The notes beneath the pieces are model-generated. The model searched no databases and had not been told where the DNA came from. It saw only the letters and a program-made list of their open reading frames with translations. A program made the position numbers and the translations under genes. This document shows positions 9,485 to 17,665 of a stretch of DNA of 17,665 nt, piece by piece. Position 1 is the first letter of the stretch; the number at the start of each line of letters is the position of its first letter. The stretch covers positions 20,001 through 37,665 of the forward strand of contig JAHBMJ010000435.1 in NCBI GenBank assembly GCA_018398765.1, given 5' to 3'. The stretch comes from Chromera velia (lineage: Eukaryota; Sar; Chromeraceae).

Positions 9485-9567
9485 CCCCGGGGCCGTAGTC
9501 ATCGGTCTGAGGGGAGAGACAGGGACAGGGAGAGAGAGACTGACGGGAACCGGTGACCGACCCGAGA

Positions 9568-9600
9568 GTGATGCATGGAGCTTCTAGTTGCATGCATCAC
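9568..9600 (+). repeat. 10-bp perfect hairpin after the polymerase frame
   Basis: GTGATGCATG (9568-9577) pairs perfectly with CATGCATCAC (9591-9600) across a 13-nt loop. It starts 12 bases after the next in-frame stop (TGA 9554-9556) and could sit in the 3' UTR. Confidence 0.8.
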
Positions 9601-9719
9601 ATGAAAGCAGAAGGAAGGAAGGAAGCAGATGTTGTTGTTTGCATCGATTGAGCGAGTTGAAAGATATCCACCTGATGGCGGGGGGATCAGATGAGATGAG
9701 CACGTCCCAAATCCATTCT

Positions 9720-9740
9720 GCCAGGCAGGCAGGCAGGCAG
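9720..9740 (+). repeat. (GGCA)n tetranucleotide repeat
   Basis: About five GGCA/CAGG units in the convergent intergenic region. Confidence 0.9.
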
Positions 9741-10180
9741 AGGATGGGAAGCGGGACGGGAACAGAACGGGCGACCTCTCTTCCTCGTCTCTCGTCTCGT
9801 CTCGTGTTTTCTCCTCCCAGGTTGCTGCTGTTTTCTCTTCCTTTCCCTTTTTGTTTGTTTGTGCGTGTGTTCTTTCTCCCTGTCTGTCTGATGGAGGAGG
9901 CAGATCGATTGTGCACTTCTGGTCTTTTCTTTTGCCTTCGGGTTCCTCTCTCTCTGCTCTGCTTCTGCAGTCACGCACTCACCCCCTTTCCCCTGTACCT
10001 ACGCTTGCTTACAGCGCTGATAAGGAGAGGCACAACAGAGAGAAAAGTGAAAGAGGAGAGAGAAGCGGCGCCACTTAACCAAAGCGCCAGTTGGGCCTTT
10101 TTTGCCTTGTTGTTTCTGTTCTTCTATTTCTTTCTTTTTTTGTGCCGTTCGGTGTGGTGCAAAGAGGGGGTTTGTGGGTG

Positions 10181-10296
10181 GAGGACGAGGATGGCTGATG
10201 GAATCGGACTGATTGCATCATACGGGAGGCGAAGAGGGGAGGACGAGGATGGCTGATGGAATCGGACTGATTGCATCATACGGGAGGCGAAGAGGG
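10181..10296 (+). repeat. perfect 58-bp tandem duplication
   Basis: Units 10181-10238 and 10239-10296 are identical, beginning GAGGACGAGGATGGCTGATG and ending GAGGCGAAGAGGG. Fifty-eight is not a multiple of three, so it is not an in-frame coding repeat. Perfect identity implies a recent event. Confidence 0.95.
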
Positions 10297-10823
10297 GAGG
10301 GAAGGGGGGGGCAGAGAAGGTCCGATTTTGAGGATCGAATGCATGAGGATCGAGGGGACAGACAATTAATGGCACGAAATAAAAGAAAGAAAGTCCCCGA
10401 TGGAGGAACTGGACAGGACGGCGAGGGGAGGGCGGGTCCGTCCCTTCCCTCCCTCTCTCTCTCTCTACCTCTCCCAAATACGCTCCCCTTTAGAATGGAT
10501 CTACAGACTCGACTGCCTCAACCAAGTATCTTCCCGTCCACTCTCCCCCCCCAAACAAGAGAGGAAAGTGTGGAGGGAGAATTGAAAAAAGAAAAGGACT
10601 CTCGCCCCCCGCAATGAAAGAGTGAAGTGTAATCAGTGAGTCTCGGGCTCATGCAGAAAGGCAGAAAGAAACCATGGTAGCAAAGCACTACCCCTTCCTT
10701 CGTCTGCGCCCAGATGTGCAGTTCGTCAGAAAGCCAGGTTGCATGGTCTCGTTGACACAGACAGATGTATGCTGCATGCCCGATTGATGTGTTGGTCGAT
10801 GTGTTGATTTGTTGACTGCTTGC

Positions 10824-10964
10824 TTGATTGATTGATTGATTCATCAACGTCTTGTTTGCTTGTTGGTTGGTTGGTTGGTTGGTTGGTTGGTTGACTGATT
10901 CCCTCACTTATTGATTCCCTCATTCACTTATTCATTCATTCATTCATTCATTCATTTATTCATT
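10824..10964 (+). repeat. cluster of tetranucleotide repeats (TGAT, TTGG, ATTC)
   Basis: (TGAT)n at 10824-10840, (TTGG)n at 10861-10892 and (ATTC)n at about 10931-10964 follow one another. Long open frames across them are repeat artefacts. Confidence 0.9.
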
Positions 10965-11096
10965 CGGAGTCGATCGATCGATGATGAATGAACGAATGCG
11001 CATCTATCTGCATCCATCCATCCATCCAGCCCAGAGAGGTGAGGTGGTAGGTGTCCTCTCTGCAGGTCCTCTCGTGAGGGTCCTCTCTCGTATAGT

Positions 11097-11142
11097 GCTG
11101 CTGCTGCTGCTGCTGCAAGAGAGAGAGAAAGAGAGAGAGAGG
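11097..11142 (+). repeat. (CTG)n and (GA)n repeats
   Basis: Six to seven CTG/GCT triplets at 11097-11116 followed by GA-rich repeats to about 11142. Confidence 0.9.
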
Positions 11143-11257
11143 TGTTGTTGCAACAGGGGCGAGGGTGGGCTGACGCCACTCTTTACCTCCATGGCACGTT
11201 TCATCAATTTCCACATAATCGAACCTTCGAATTTCTCCCCATGCACACAGAAACCCT

Positions 11258-11279
11258 CACACACACACACACACACACA
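11258..11279 (+). repeat. (CA)n microsatellite
   Basis: About eleven CA units in the convergent intergenic region. Confidence 0.95.
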
Positions 11280-11768
11280 TACACAAGGGAGGGGAACAAA
11301 GAGACAGCACCATGAGCTGAAGAGGATTCAAAGGAAGAAACTGAGAAGGAGGAGGCAGGAAAGAGGCGAGAACAGAGGAGGGAGGGAAGAGAAAGACAGA
11401 GAGAGGAGGGAAAAAACGCTTTTATCCCAACTTTCATGATTGAATAGACGCAGAGACCCAGAGGGAGCTTTTTTCTCTTCCTCTTCCTTCCCTCCTGCGG
11501 AGCTGTCCGTCGAGTTCTTCGTTGTCGTCTTCCTTCACCCTCCCACCCTTCCGTCCTTGTGCTTCTCCCCCGCTCTTCTTTAGTCCGTCCCTTCCTTTCT
11601 CCTGACCTTTCTATTCCAATTCAAATCTGTGCTTCCTCCCTCCTTCGGTCTGTTTTTTTCTTTTTTTTTCCTGCCATCGCCCTCCCTACTCTTCCTTCCC
11701 TTTCTCCCTGAATCCCCACCACGCACCACCGCCATGCATCTCGCGCCGCTGCAGGCTGATCCACACAC

Positions 11769-11815
11769 GATCGATCGATCGATCGACGGATCAACAGATA
11801 GATAGATAGATAGAT
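11769..11815 (+). repeat. (GATC)n and (GATA)n repeats
   Basis: GATC units at 11769-11786 and GATA units at about 11796-11815. Short GATCGATC runs recur elsewhere, for example near 10970, 12036 and 13120. Confidence 0.9.
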
Positions 11816-12291
11816 TCGGGCCCTGCTTGCTCCGGTCAGTGTTGGCTGCCTCTGCTGTCGGTGGGTGAAATGAGCCGGGGGCCCTCTGTCTGTGTGTCTG
11901 ACCTCGTTTCTTGTTGACTTGCGGTCATGTGCAGCTGGTCACATTCGGGACGGTGTATTAATAACAAGAAAGGACGACGCAGAAGGAATTAAGAAGACGG
12001 CATATGGACCAGACACGAGAGAGAGAGAGGGAGGGTGATCGATCGATCAATCGACATCCGCATGAGTGCTTCAAGAGAGAGAAGAAAAAACACAAACAAA
12101 AGATCACTTATTGCATGAGGAGGAGGCAGAGGACGCCTGAGGGCCGTCGCTTTCTTTTGTCAGAAACGCAACAGAGGGAAAGAGAAGGCTCTCGTCGGAA
12201 GAGATAAAAAGAAGCGACAGGAAAAGAAGAGAAAAAGGGAGAAGCGACAGCGGATAAGCAGAGACGTGTGAGATAAGGGGGAGAGCCTTCC

Positions 12292-15200
12292 CTAACGACC
12301 TTTTTTTTGCCGATCTCTGATCCGTCTTCTCCTTCGTTGCCTCTGTTTTTGCTCTTCCACTTGTCCGCCAGCCTCTCTATGCGTTTGAGCGACCATGGCA
12401 CGCGACTCATGAGAGCCAGAAGGAGGGGGGGATTCGAGTGGAGGAGGCTCAGCTCGGAGACGCAGCAGGACGTTATCTAACTGGGCCGGCGGTGGAGAGG
12501 GGGGGGGCGGTTTGGTTGTTGCCGTGAGGGGAGGAGCGCCGGCTGCTTCCCTGGTAGCGTGCGTACTTGTGTATATGTGTATAGACTCACTGGGCAATGG
12601 TTCCAACTGAAAAACGGGAACCGCAAGTGGAGGGTCCGGGATTCTAAATTTGTTTTGTGGTCTGATCCTGTGTCTGTCTCTGTGTATGAGGGAGAGAAAA
12701 AACAATTTGATCAAAAGTTTGCAAGTGGTTGGCCAGAACCTAAGTGGTGGCTCACCGGCTTTAACCGCCTCAATTCAATTCAATTCAAGTTTCAAACCTA
12801 GCGTTAAATGGGAATGCTAGTGGGAATGATTGTATAGGGTGTAAAACTATAGGTCCAAAAGTTGACTAAAACTTTCTAGCAAACTTTGAGGTTTCATACT
12901 CACCGCAAATAAGCCTTACATAGCTAGCTAGAAATGAGCATGCCTAATATCATTGTCTACACACGATAAGTTTAGGATGATCTAGATGAAGCACCTAAAC
13001 TTATTCGAAGAAGAAAGAGAGAAGTCAACTGAACATAGTTGGACTTACGAACAGAAATGAAGAATGTTAATCTGGGAGATGCCCACAAGAACACGAAGAT
13101 CTTCAAAGTATCCGAGAAATCGATCGATCAATCAAGATAAATTCTAGACGCGAAGACAAAGAGTAGACTTTCTATCTACTTCAAACTGCGCAATCAGATC
13201 CACTTGAATTCTTAGAATCGATAGTATCCAAAGCAAACCACGCTTCAGTTGCTTGGACAATGAAGAGATCATACCAAATGGACCGCGGTGATCAATCGAT
13301 GGGCAGACTGATGGCCCTGGAAAATGACTCATTGCATGCCTCATAAAGTAAAAATCCCGTACGCACAGGCGGGGTACTGAAATAATGACGTACACAGTTC
13401 TTTCACGCTGCACGCTTTACCTCTGAAGCGCTCTGAAGCTTTACAATACGTATAAAAGCCTAGATAAGAGCATCATTGAATCTATGATTGATTGATTGAT
13501 TTTGTAGGAACCAGAGCATACATATAGGCATGTATATATCATATGACGTACGTTAACCAGGTGTCATTTTCTTTGCTTTCCAGGGCTGTTAGATGTAGTT
13601 AGATGCAGATTTTATTACACTTTAGAGCCTAGTTCAGAACTTCAACCGACTAAAAAGACGCCCGTAAGCTAGGCTCTCTACTTAGTTCTCAAACCATAGC
13701 AAAAACAGCGGTACCCACTACTTAGTAGGCTGAAAGTCACGGTGCCCATAACTTTACACATTTTGCTAGACATTTTGGGGTAGACGTCAGCCTTCCAGGT
13801 TTCCCAGCCTGGGTATATGAGTAGTATATATAATCGAGGAAAAGCAATTCAAAGAATAAAGAAAAGATCGAAAAAAAGAAAAAATTGAGATAAAAAGACG
13901 GGGGCAGATTGTTTGAGTTACAGTGTGTTGTTAGGAATAATTACTGGCCCTTCTCAGAAAGCTTTTGGTTACCATCAAATTAGTAACCAAAACTTGGTAA
14001 CTAGGGGGGTTTGAGAGGATTACCACTACCGCAGTAATCTAGCTGTATCTGTTTACAAATGTGTTGCATCGAGATATAATATAACTAGGAGAAACGTATC
14101 TTTAAAAACTGTGTACGAGTATAGTATGACGTAAAAAAGGCCGCCTCGGTAACTAAACTAAGTTGGTTACTCCTAACAGCACAGTGTAGTTTGAGTTGAC
14201 TCCCCCAAGCCTAGCCTTCGTCCATCTTTTAATCCTACACTCGACCTACAGACTAGTCTTAAATTCAAAGCCAATCTTTGTTCATGGTTCAGAACAAGCC
14301 TCAGGCTTTTTTTAGCTGTTGGAGGATATTTGTTATGTCTTTGCACATCTATTTAATTTCTCTTTTAGGGAAGGGTTGCCGAGCTTAACTTTTGTGAAAC
14401 GTTAAAAGTTTTAAATTTTGAAAGCTCGGCCACTAGTTTTGGTAAACAACGATGACGTATGATGATGATGCATGAATCGCAGCACCATAATCATGATAAT
14501 GATGATGCCGATCTGGCAATGGCCCGGGGCCCCGGGGTAATAATACAATACCCTAAATTCATATATTGTATGATAGCTTACACGAGCCAACTAATAATGA
14601 TAATAATCAGTTTGAAATTTGAATAATTATAAATAATAATTATTATGATGATGATATCATAATGATGTTAATGGTGGTGAATGTATCATCTCAACTTATA
14701 AATATTTTTTTATCTCGCTGACTACAAATACTGCAAAGTGTTTTGTTCATTACTCAGTAAGCTTCTTACCTTTATATAGTACGTTTTGCTTTTCATTTTT
14801 ATTTTTACACCGCCAAAAGCCATTAGAGTTTATTTACTTGAAGAGAAGAGTAGTTTAGCTTCCTTTTTACGGTTTATGCTTGTGCGTTCTTTGACGTGCT
14901 TCGAAAACAACCTGGGTTCACTGCAGCCTTAAAAAGGGCTGCTGGAGTCCAAAAAGTCACCAGAAACCGTGCTAGCAGCGGAGAAGGTTGGAAGGTGTCC
15001 TCGATGAACACCGAAAGAACCTGCAGGGGTGTTCAGTGATCGAGAGAAGTAAAGCTGCAGCAGACGGAGAGCCACGCAGGCGAAAGCGGATGCGGCATGG
15101 GAGTACTTAACTCACCCGAAAGAAAGTCAAGTCACAGCACAAACCACGCAATTAAAGTGAGTATTCTCAGAAACATCCAATTGCATGCATTCGTCAGTTC

Positions 15201-17011
15201 CCAGCACATTCACGTGGAGAGTAATCAAAGTTCCTCTTGTCTTTCTGATGTCGTACACTGACCAAAGCAGCAATCAAGCAGTCATGTCGCAACAAGAGGA
15301 GACAGGATAAAGACATAAAAATTTAAATGCGTGCGCTCGTTTCACATCATGCACTCATTAGGCTCTTCTAGAGTTCTGAATGACGACAGAGACATTTTTT
15401 TCTCTGCATGGCATAGCACTCTAAATTGACGTCATTCAAGGCACTCACCCACCGTCAAAATCATCTGCTATTACTGGGCCCGGGTCTTCTCCTTCTTGTG
15501 AGGAAGGCCTCCTCTGCGCTGGTCCCGATGCTGATGCTGATGTCGGACTCCCTTGGTTGCTGGGGGCTTCTTCTACTGCCTGCATGTTTGGCTGTGAAGG
15601 AAGGCCGGGGTGGATTTTCTTTTCGGGAGACGATCTGAGGGCCCCTTGGAGAAGGGCGGACTCGGACAATTCCCCCTCGATGTCCCCGAGAACGGCGGCG
15701 TCCATGTTAGGAGGGAGAGAGGGATCTCCAGGCATGTCTTCGACGAGAGGTTCTACAGGAAAGTCGTTAGAGGGGGAGGAGGCATTGGAGGGTGGCAGGG
15801 GGCTGTTTGGACGCTGGGATACGAAAGAGGAAGAAGAAGAAACGCTGTGTTGTGGAACAGGTTTCTCATTGTTATGTGGAGAAGATATATTTGTTTTGTT
15901 GCCCTCAATCAGATTTGAATTCGCTCCTGGGAAGGGAGACGGAAGGACAGTTGAGGGTTTCCCTTCTTTTGTGTTCATTGGAGAAAGTGAAGAAGTGATC
16001 GGGTCGATGTCTGAGAGAAGAACCTTCTGCTGTTGCTCTTTGGAAGGCCCCCCAATGGAAATGGAAATGGCACTCTTGAATTTTGATGCACTTCTTTTTT
16101 CTTTTTCGAGACCCGCGCTGGCTAGTCTGCCTCTCTTTTGAAGATCCGGAGACGAAACTCCTCGACGAGGTTCCTGCAAGGAAGGCAACGGGGAGACAAC
16201 ACGGAATTAAGGGAGCGGGAACAGAATCAGTGCGTGCACTGACTGCATGCAGGCCCATGCAAATCAGCTAGACATGCAGAGATGTACCTCATGAGAAAAA
16301 TGCATGCAGCTTCCTACAGGGACACATGCAGCCAGGCCCCTTCACAGCAGAGGATGCCGTGGTTGGTTTCCGCGTGTAGCCTCCCACAATACACCCATGC
16401 ACCCGTATCGATCTCGGGCGTTCATTTCAGCATGATGCAGGGACGAGTTCTTTCTGACTGCATTCATTTTTCGATCAAGGGACTGACTGACCTCTCTCCC
16501 TCTGTCCCACTCTGGTTTGTTTGGTGCTTTGTCCGCAGGTGATTGAGCTGTGCTGCTGGAGTTTGTGGTGGATGGCAGTGAACTGCTTTTCGTTTGGGTG
16601 AAGTCAATCCCTTTGGCTAGTGGCGGGGGGCCGGCTTTGTTCTGCTGTTCCGCAGCTTCTGCTAATTTTGGAGGGGGAGGGGAGGCCTTTGCATTCTTAG
16701 CTGCCTCCTCCTCCCTCTCTTTCTTCTTCTGCAGGAAGGCATGCACACAAACTTGGCACTTTTGATTGTCTGCTCTGAGACTTGCCCACTTCCCAAAGTC
16801 AAAATTCGATGCGGTCAACTTTCTTTTTTAAGAGTGTAGAAAGTGAAAAAGGTCTGAGAAGAAATCCATGAAACTCCTGGAGAATGAATCAATATGTTTA
16901 GATCGATGAATTCAGTGCGCAAAAGAGAGTTTGTTCCAAGACCGATATGGATAGGAAAATATGCACAGACATGAAAGTGACATGCAAAGAAATAGAAAGA
17001 ATAATAAAAGC

Positions 17012-17050
<39 letters not shown>

Positions 17051-17055
17051 GCACG

Positions 17056-17093
<38 letters not shown>

Positions 17094-17470
17094 ACGAAGA
17101 AAGACCTTCTGACCCACTGACTCCCTCACTCATTCACTTATCGACTGACGTGTGCTATTTCCACGACAGTTTTGGACCAGGCGAGCCGTTCTTCCAGGGC
17201 GCTCAGCTTAGCTGTCGCTGCCTGTTCTTGGCTTCTTGACTGTGCCAGGTTTTGAAGCTCTTGCACCACCAGCTCCTGCTGCTCTGCTGTCTTTACGCTG
17301 TTTTCTGCCGTCTCCAGATTTTCGTTGGAAATGAAGAGACGGTGTTGAGCGTGATTTGCTCTTGCATGAAGTGCGACGGCCTCAGTTTTGGCCTTTTGCA
17401 TTTTGGCTTCTGCCACTTTGACCTGGTTCTCCAGTTTTCTGGTGGCTGTGGCGGACATGTCCTCCAGCTC
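12292..17470 (-). CDS. coiled-coil, Ser/Pro-rich protein of unknown function (partial at 5' end)
   Basis: Minus-strand exons: 17470-17150, 16818-16492, 16173-15449, 12550-12292, in phases 0, 0, 0, 2, giving 543 residues of the C-terminal part. Residues 1-107 are heptad-rich and Ala/Glu/Gln-rich (for example AEAKMQKAKTEAVALHARA), typical of a coiled coil. Residues 108-216 hold a CQVC pair (C128, C131) and a basic-acidic helix (QKKKEREEEAAKNAK), then a Pro/Ala/Ser linker. Residues 217 onward are Ser/Pro/Asn-rich and look disordered, ending in a Pro-rich then Arg/Gln-rich tail (KQRQRRRRRIRDRQKKGR). I recognise no family. Donors GTCAGT, GTCAGT and GTGAGT fit the rest of the window. The acceptor at 16819 (AAGAAAG) is weak. 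The last intron (15448-12551) rests on a perfect GTGAGT donor, matching phase and similar composition. If it is not spliced, translation ends at TGA 15447-15445. ATG at 17458 could be the start if 17471 is not an acceptor. Confidence 0.55.
13911..14196. mobile_element. hAT-like MITE, 270 bp, with 8-bp target-site duplication
   Basis: GTTTGAGT is present at 13911-13918 and again at 14189-14196. Between them the element (13919-14188) begins TACAGTGTGTTGTTAGGA and its other end reads TACACTGTGCTGTTAGGA on the opposite strand; 20 of the first 25 positions match. Eight-bp duplications with short terminal inverted repeats are typical of hAT-superfamily transposons. No transposase frame exists, so it would be non-autonomous. 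A TA-target Tc1/mariner-type element is a weaker alternative, since both ends also carry TA. Confidence 0.7.
13963..13992 (+). repeat. 10-bp perfect inverted repeat inside the MITE
   Basis: TTTTGGTTAC (13963-13972) and GTAACCAAAA (13983-13992) with a 10-nt loop. GGTTAC/GTAACC recurs near both ends of the element (for example 14149-14154 and 14165-14170), suggesting subterminal repeats. Confidence 0.85.
14378..14430 (+). repeat. nested inverted repeat in the AT-rich island
   Basis: Outer arms GCCGAGCTT (14378-14386) and AAGCTCGGC (14422-14430) are perfect. Inner arms AACTTTT (14387-14393) and AAAAGTT (14404-14410) extend the stem, leaving an 11-nt bulge on one side. Function unknown. Confidence 0.8.
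14523..14536. repeat. 14-bp all-GC palindrome in AT-rich DNA
   Basis: CCCGGGGCCCCGGG is a perfect palindrome surrounded by AT-rich sequence. Confidence 0.9.
15005..15035 (+). repeat. 8-bp hairpin
   Basis: TGAACACC (15005-15012) pairs with GGTGTTCA (15028-15035); flanking TCGA can extend it with a small bulge. It lies in a locally GC-richer patch (about 14920-15120) that I could not identify. Confidence 0.6.
16174..16491 (-). other. intron of the coiled-coil gene
   Basis: Minus-strand GTCAGT donor at 16491 followed by a second GTCAGT overlapping it, acceptor TTGCAG at 16174, phase 0. It contains two TGCATGCA-type motifs (about 16243 and 16300) and no supported gene. Confidence 0.65.
16819..17149 (-). 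other. intron of the coiled-coil gene with long (GT)n tract
   Basis: Minus-strand GTCAGT donor at 17149. On the sense strand it contains (GT)n, a short (GCGT)n insert, then (GT)n again, spanning about 17013-17092. Confidence 0.6.
17013..17092. repeat. (CA)n(CGCA)n(CA)n microsatellite
   Basis: About 80 bp of CA dinucleotides with a central CGCA tetranucleotide block, inside an intron of the minus-strand gene. Confidence 0.95.
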
Positions 17471-17665
17471 CTGCAGGGAACCGAATTATTTCATGACGGG
17501 CGAGTGAGACAAAATAACTCTGTCGCACCAAGAAAAACCCATTCGAAAAAGAAGTGCAGACCCGAAAAACGCTATACCAAATTCTGCTGTATAGTCCGCT
17601 CAAGGCTTCCTTTCATCCTTCAACGACATACAAGAGAGAACGAAAAAGAGAGAGAGGAGAGGGGG

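Larger units (their letters stand above)
9422..12291. other. convergent intergenic region, microsatellite-rich
   Basis: It lies between the 3' ends of the polymerase gene (plus) and the coiled-coil gene (minus), so it should contain both 3' UTRs. No supported gene. It holds the post-stop extension frame (9422-9553), a hairpin at 9568-9600, a 58-bp tandem duplication (10181-10296), and many short tandem repeats between 9720 and 12050. An AATAAA at 10378-10383 is a weak polyadenylation candidate. Confidence 0.65.
12551..15448 (-). other. inferred long last intron of the coiled-coil gene, AT-rich island
   Basis: About 2.9 kb between donor GTGAGT and acceptor ACCAG on the minus strand. From about 12700 to 15400 base composition changes sharply to AT-rich, with almost no long open frames and few of the CT/GT tracts seen elsewhere. 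It carries a MITE (13919-14188), two other inverted repeats, ATTCA repeats near 12775, GAT/AAT-rich runs near 14460-14660 and a 14-bp GC palindrome. If the gene ends at 15445, this is intergenic DNA instead. Confidence 0.5.

Noticed and set aside
10378-10383. AATAAA polyadenylation signal for the polymerase gene
   Set aside because: It lies almost 1 kb past the stop in repeat-rich DNA, and protists often do not use this hexamer; kept only as a weak note.
10981-11439. Plus-strand open frame of about 150 codons
   Set aside because: Built from CTG, GA and CA repeats (LLLLLL, REKERER, HTHTHT); no recognisable domain.
10824-11815. CRISPR-like array
   Set aside because: The spaced repeats are plain tetranucleotide microsatellites without constant repeats or unique spacers, in a eukaryotic genome.
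14923-14942. Bacterial-type terminator hairpin (GCAGCC with GGCTGC)
   Set aside because: Short stem without a following T run, and the context is eukaryotic intron or intergenic DNA.
12700-15400. Organelle DNA insertion
   Set aside because: The AT-rich island lacks any recognisable organellar gene, rRNA or tRNA that I could see; composition alone is not enough.

Overview
This is eukaryotic nuclear DNA. Genes are broken into short exons by spliceosomal introns of about 250-670 bp, most acceptors end in TGCAG, intergenic DNA is long, and dinucleotide and tetranucleotide microsatellites are dense. Protist-style low-complexity tails sit next to conserved domains. The mix of moderately GC-rich exons, (CT)n(GT)n intron tracts and an excess of TGCATGC motifs would suit an alveolate alga such as a chromerid. 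That is an inference from style only; the sequence does not prove the taxon.

Layout from left to right. (1) Positions 574 to 1, minus strand: part of a fasciclin (FAS1) domain protein, interrupted by a one-base frameshift in a C5/G5 run and by an in-frame TAG, so probably a pseudogene or a damaged allele. (2) 575-2044: a divergent intergenic region with a 31/33-bp direct repeat and paired TCCATGCATGC motifs. (3) 2045-9421, plus strand: a ten-exon gene for a non-canonical poly(A)/poly(U) polymerase (Cid1/TUTase-type nucleotidyltransferase). Nine short exons encode the catalytic core. A single 1.46-kb last exon encodes a 485-residue disordered and charged-helix tail. An in-frame upstream ATG adds a 35-residue Arg-rich leader that could be an organelle presequence. 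(4) 9422-12291: a convergent intergenic region full of microsatellites, a perfect 58-bp tandem duplication and a hairpin just past the next in-frame stop of the polymerase frame. (5) 17470 to 12292, minus strand: the 3' part of a gene for a coiled-coil, Ser/Pro-rich protein of unknown function. Its last inferred intron, about 2.9 kb, holds an AT-rich island with a 270-bp hAT-like MITE (8-bp target duplication, imperfect terminal inverted repeats) and several hairpins.

Main points of interest: the polymerase with a possible targeting leader; its TAG stop lying inside a 21-bp coding repeat whose sister copies read CAG; a splice-donor set with C at +3 in 8 of 12 introns and A in none; the MITE; a 16-bp hairpin directly before one splice acceptor; and the broken FAS1 gene. 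All exon boundaries come from frame, splice dinucleotides and family motifs, without transcript data.
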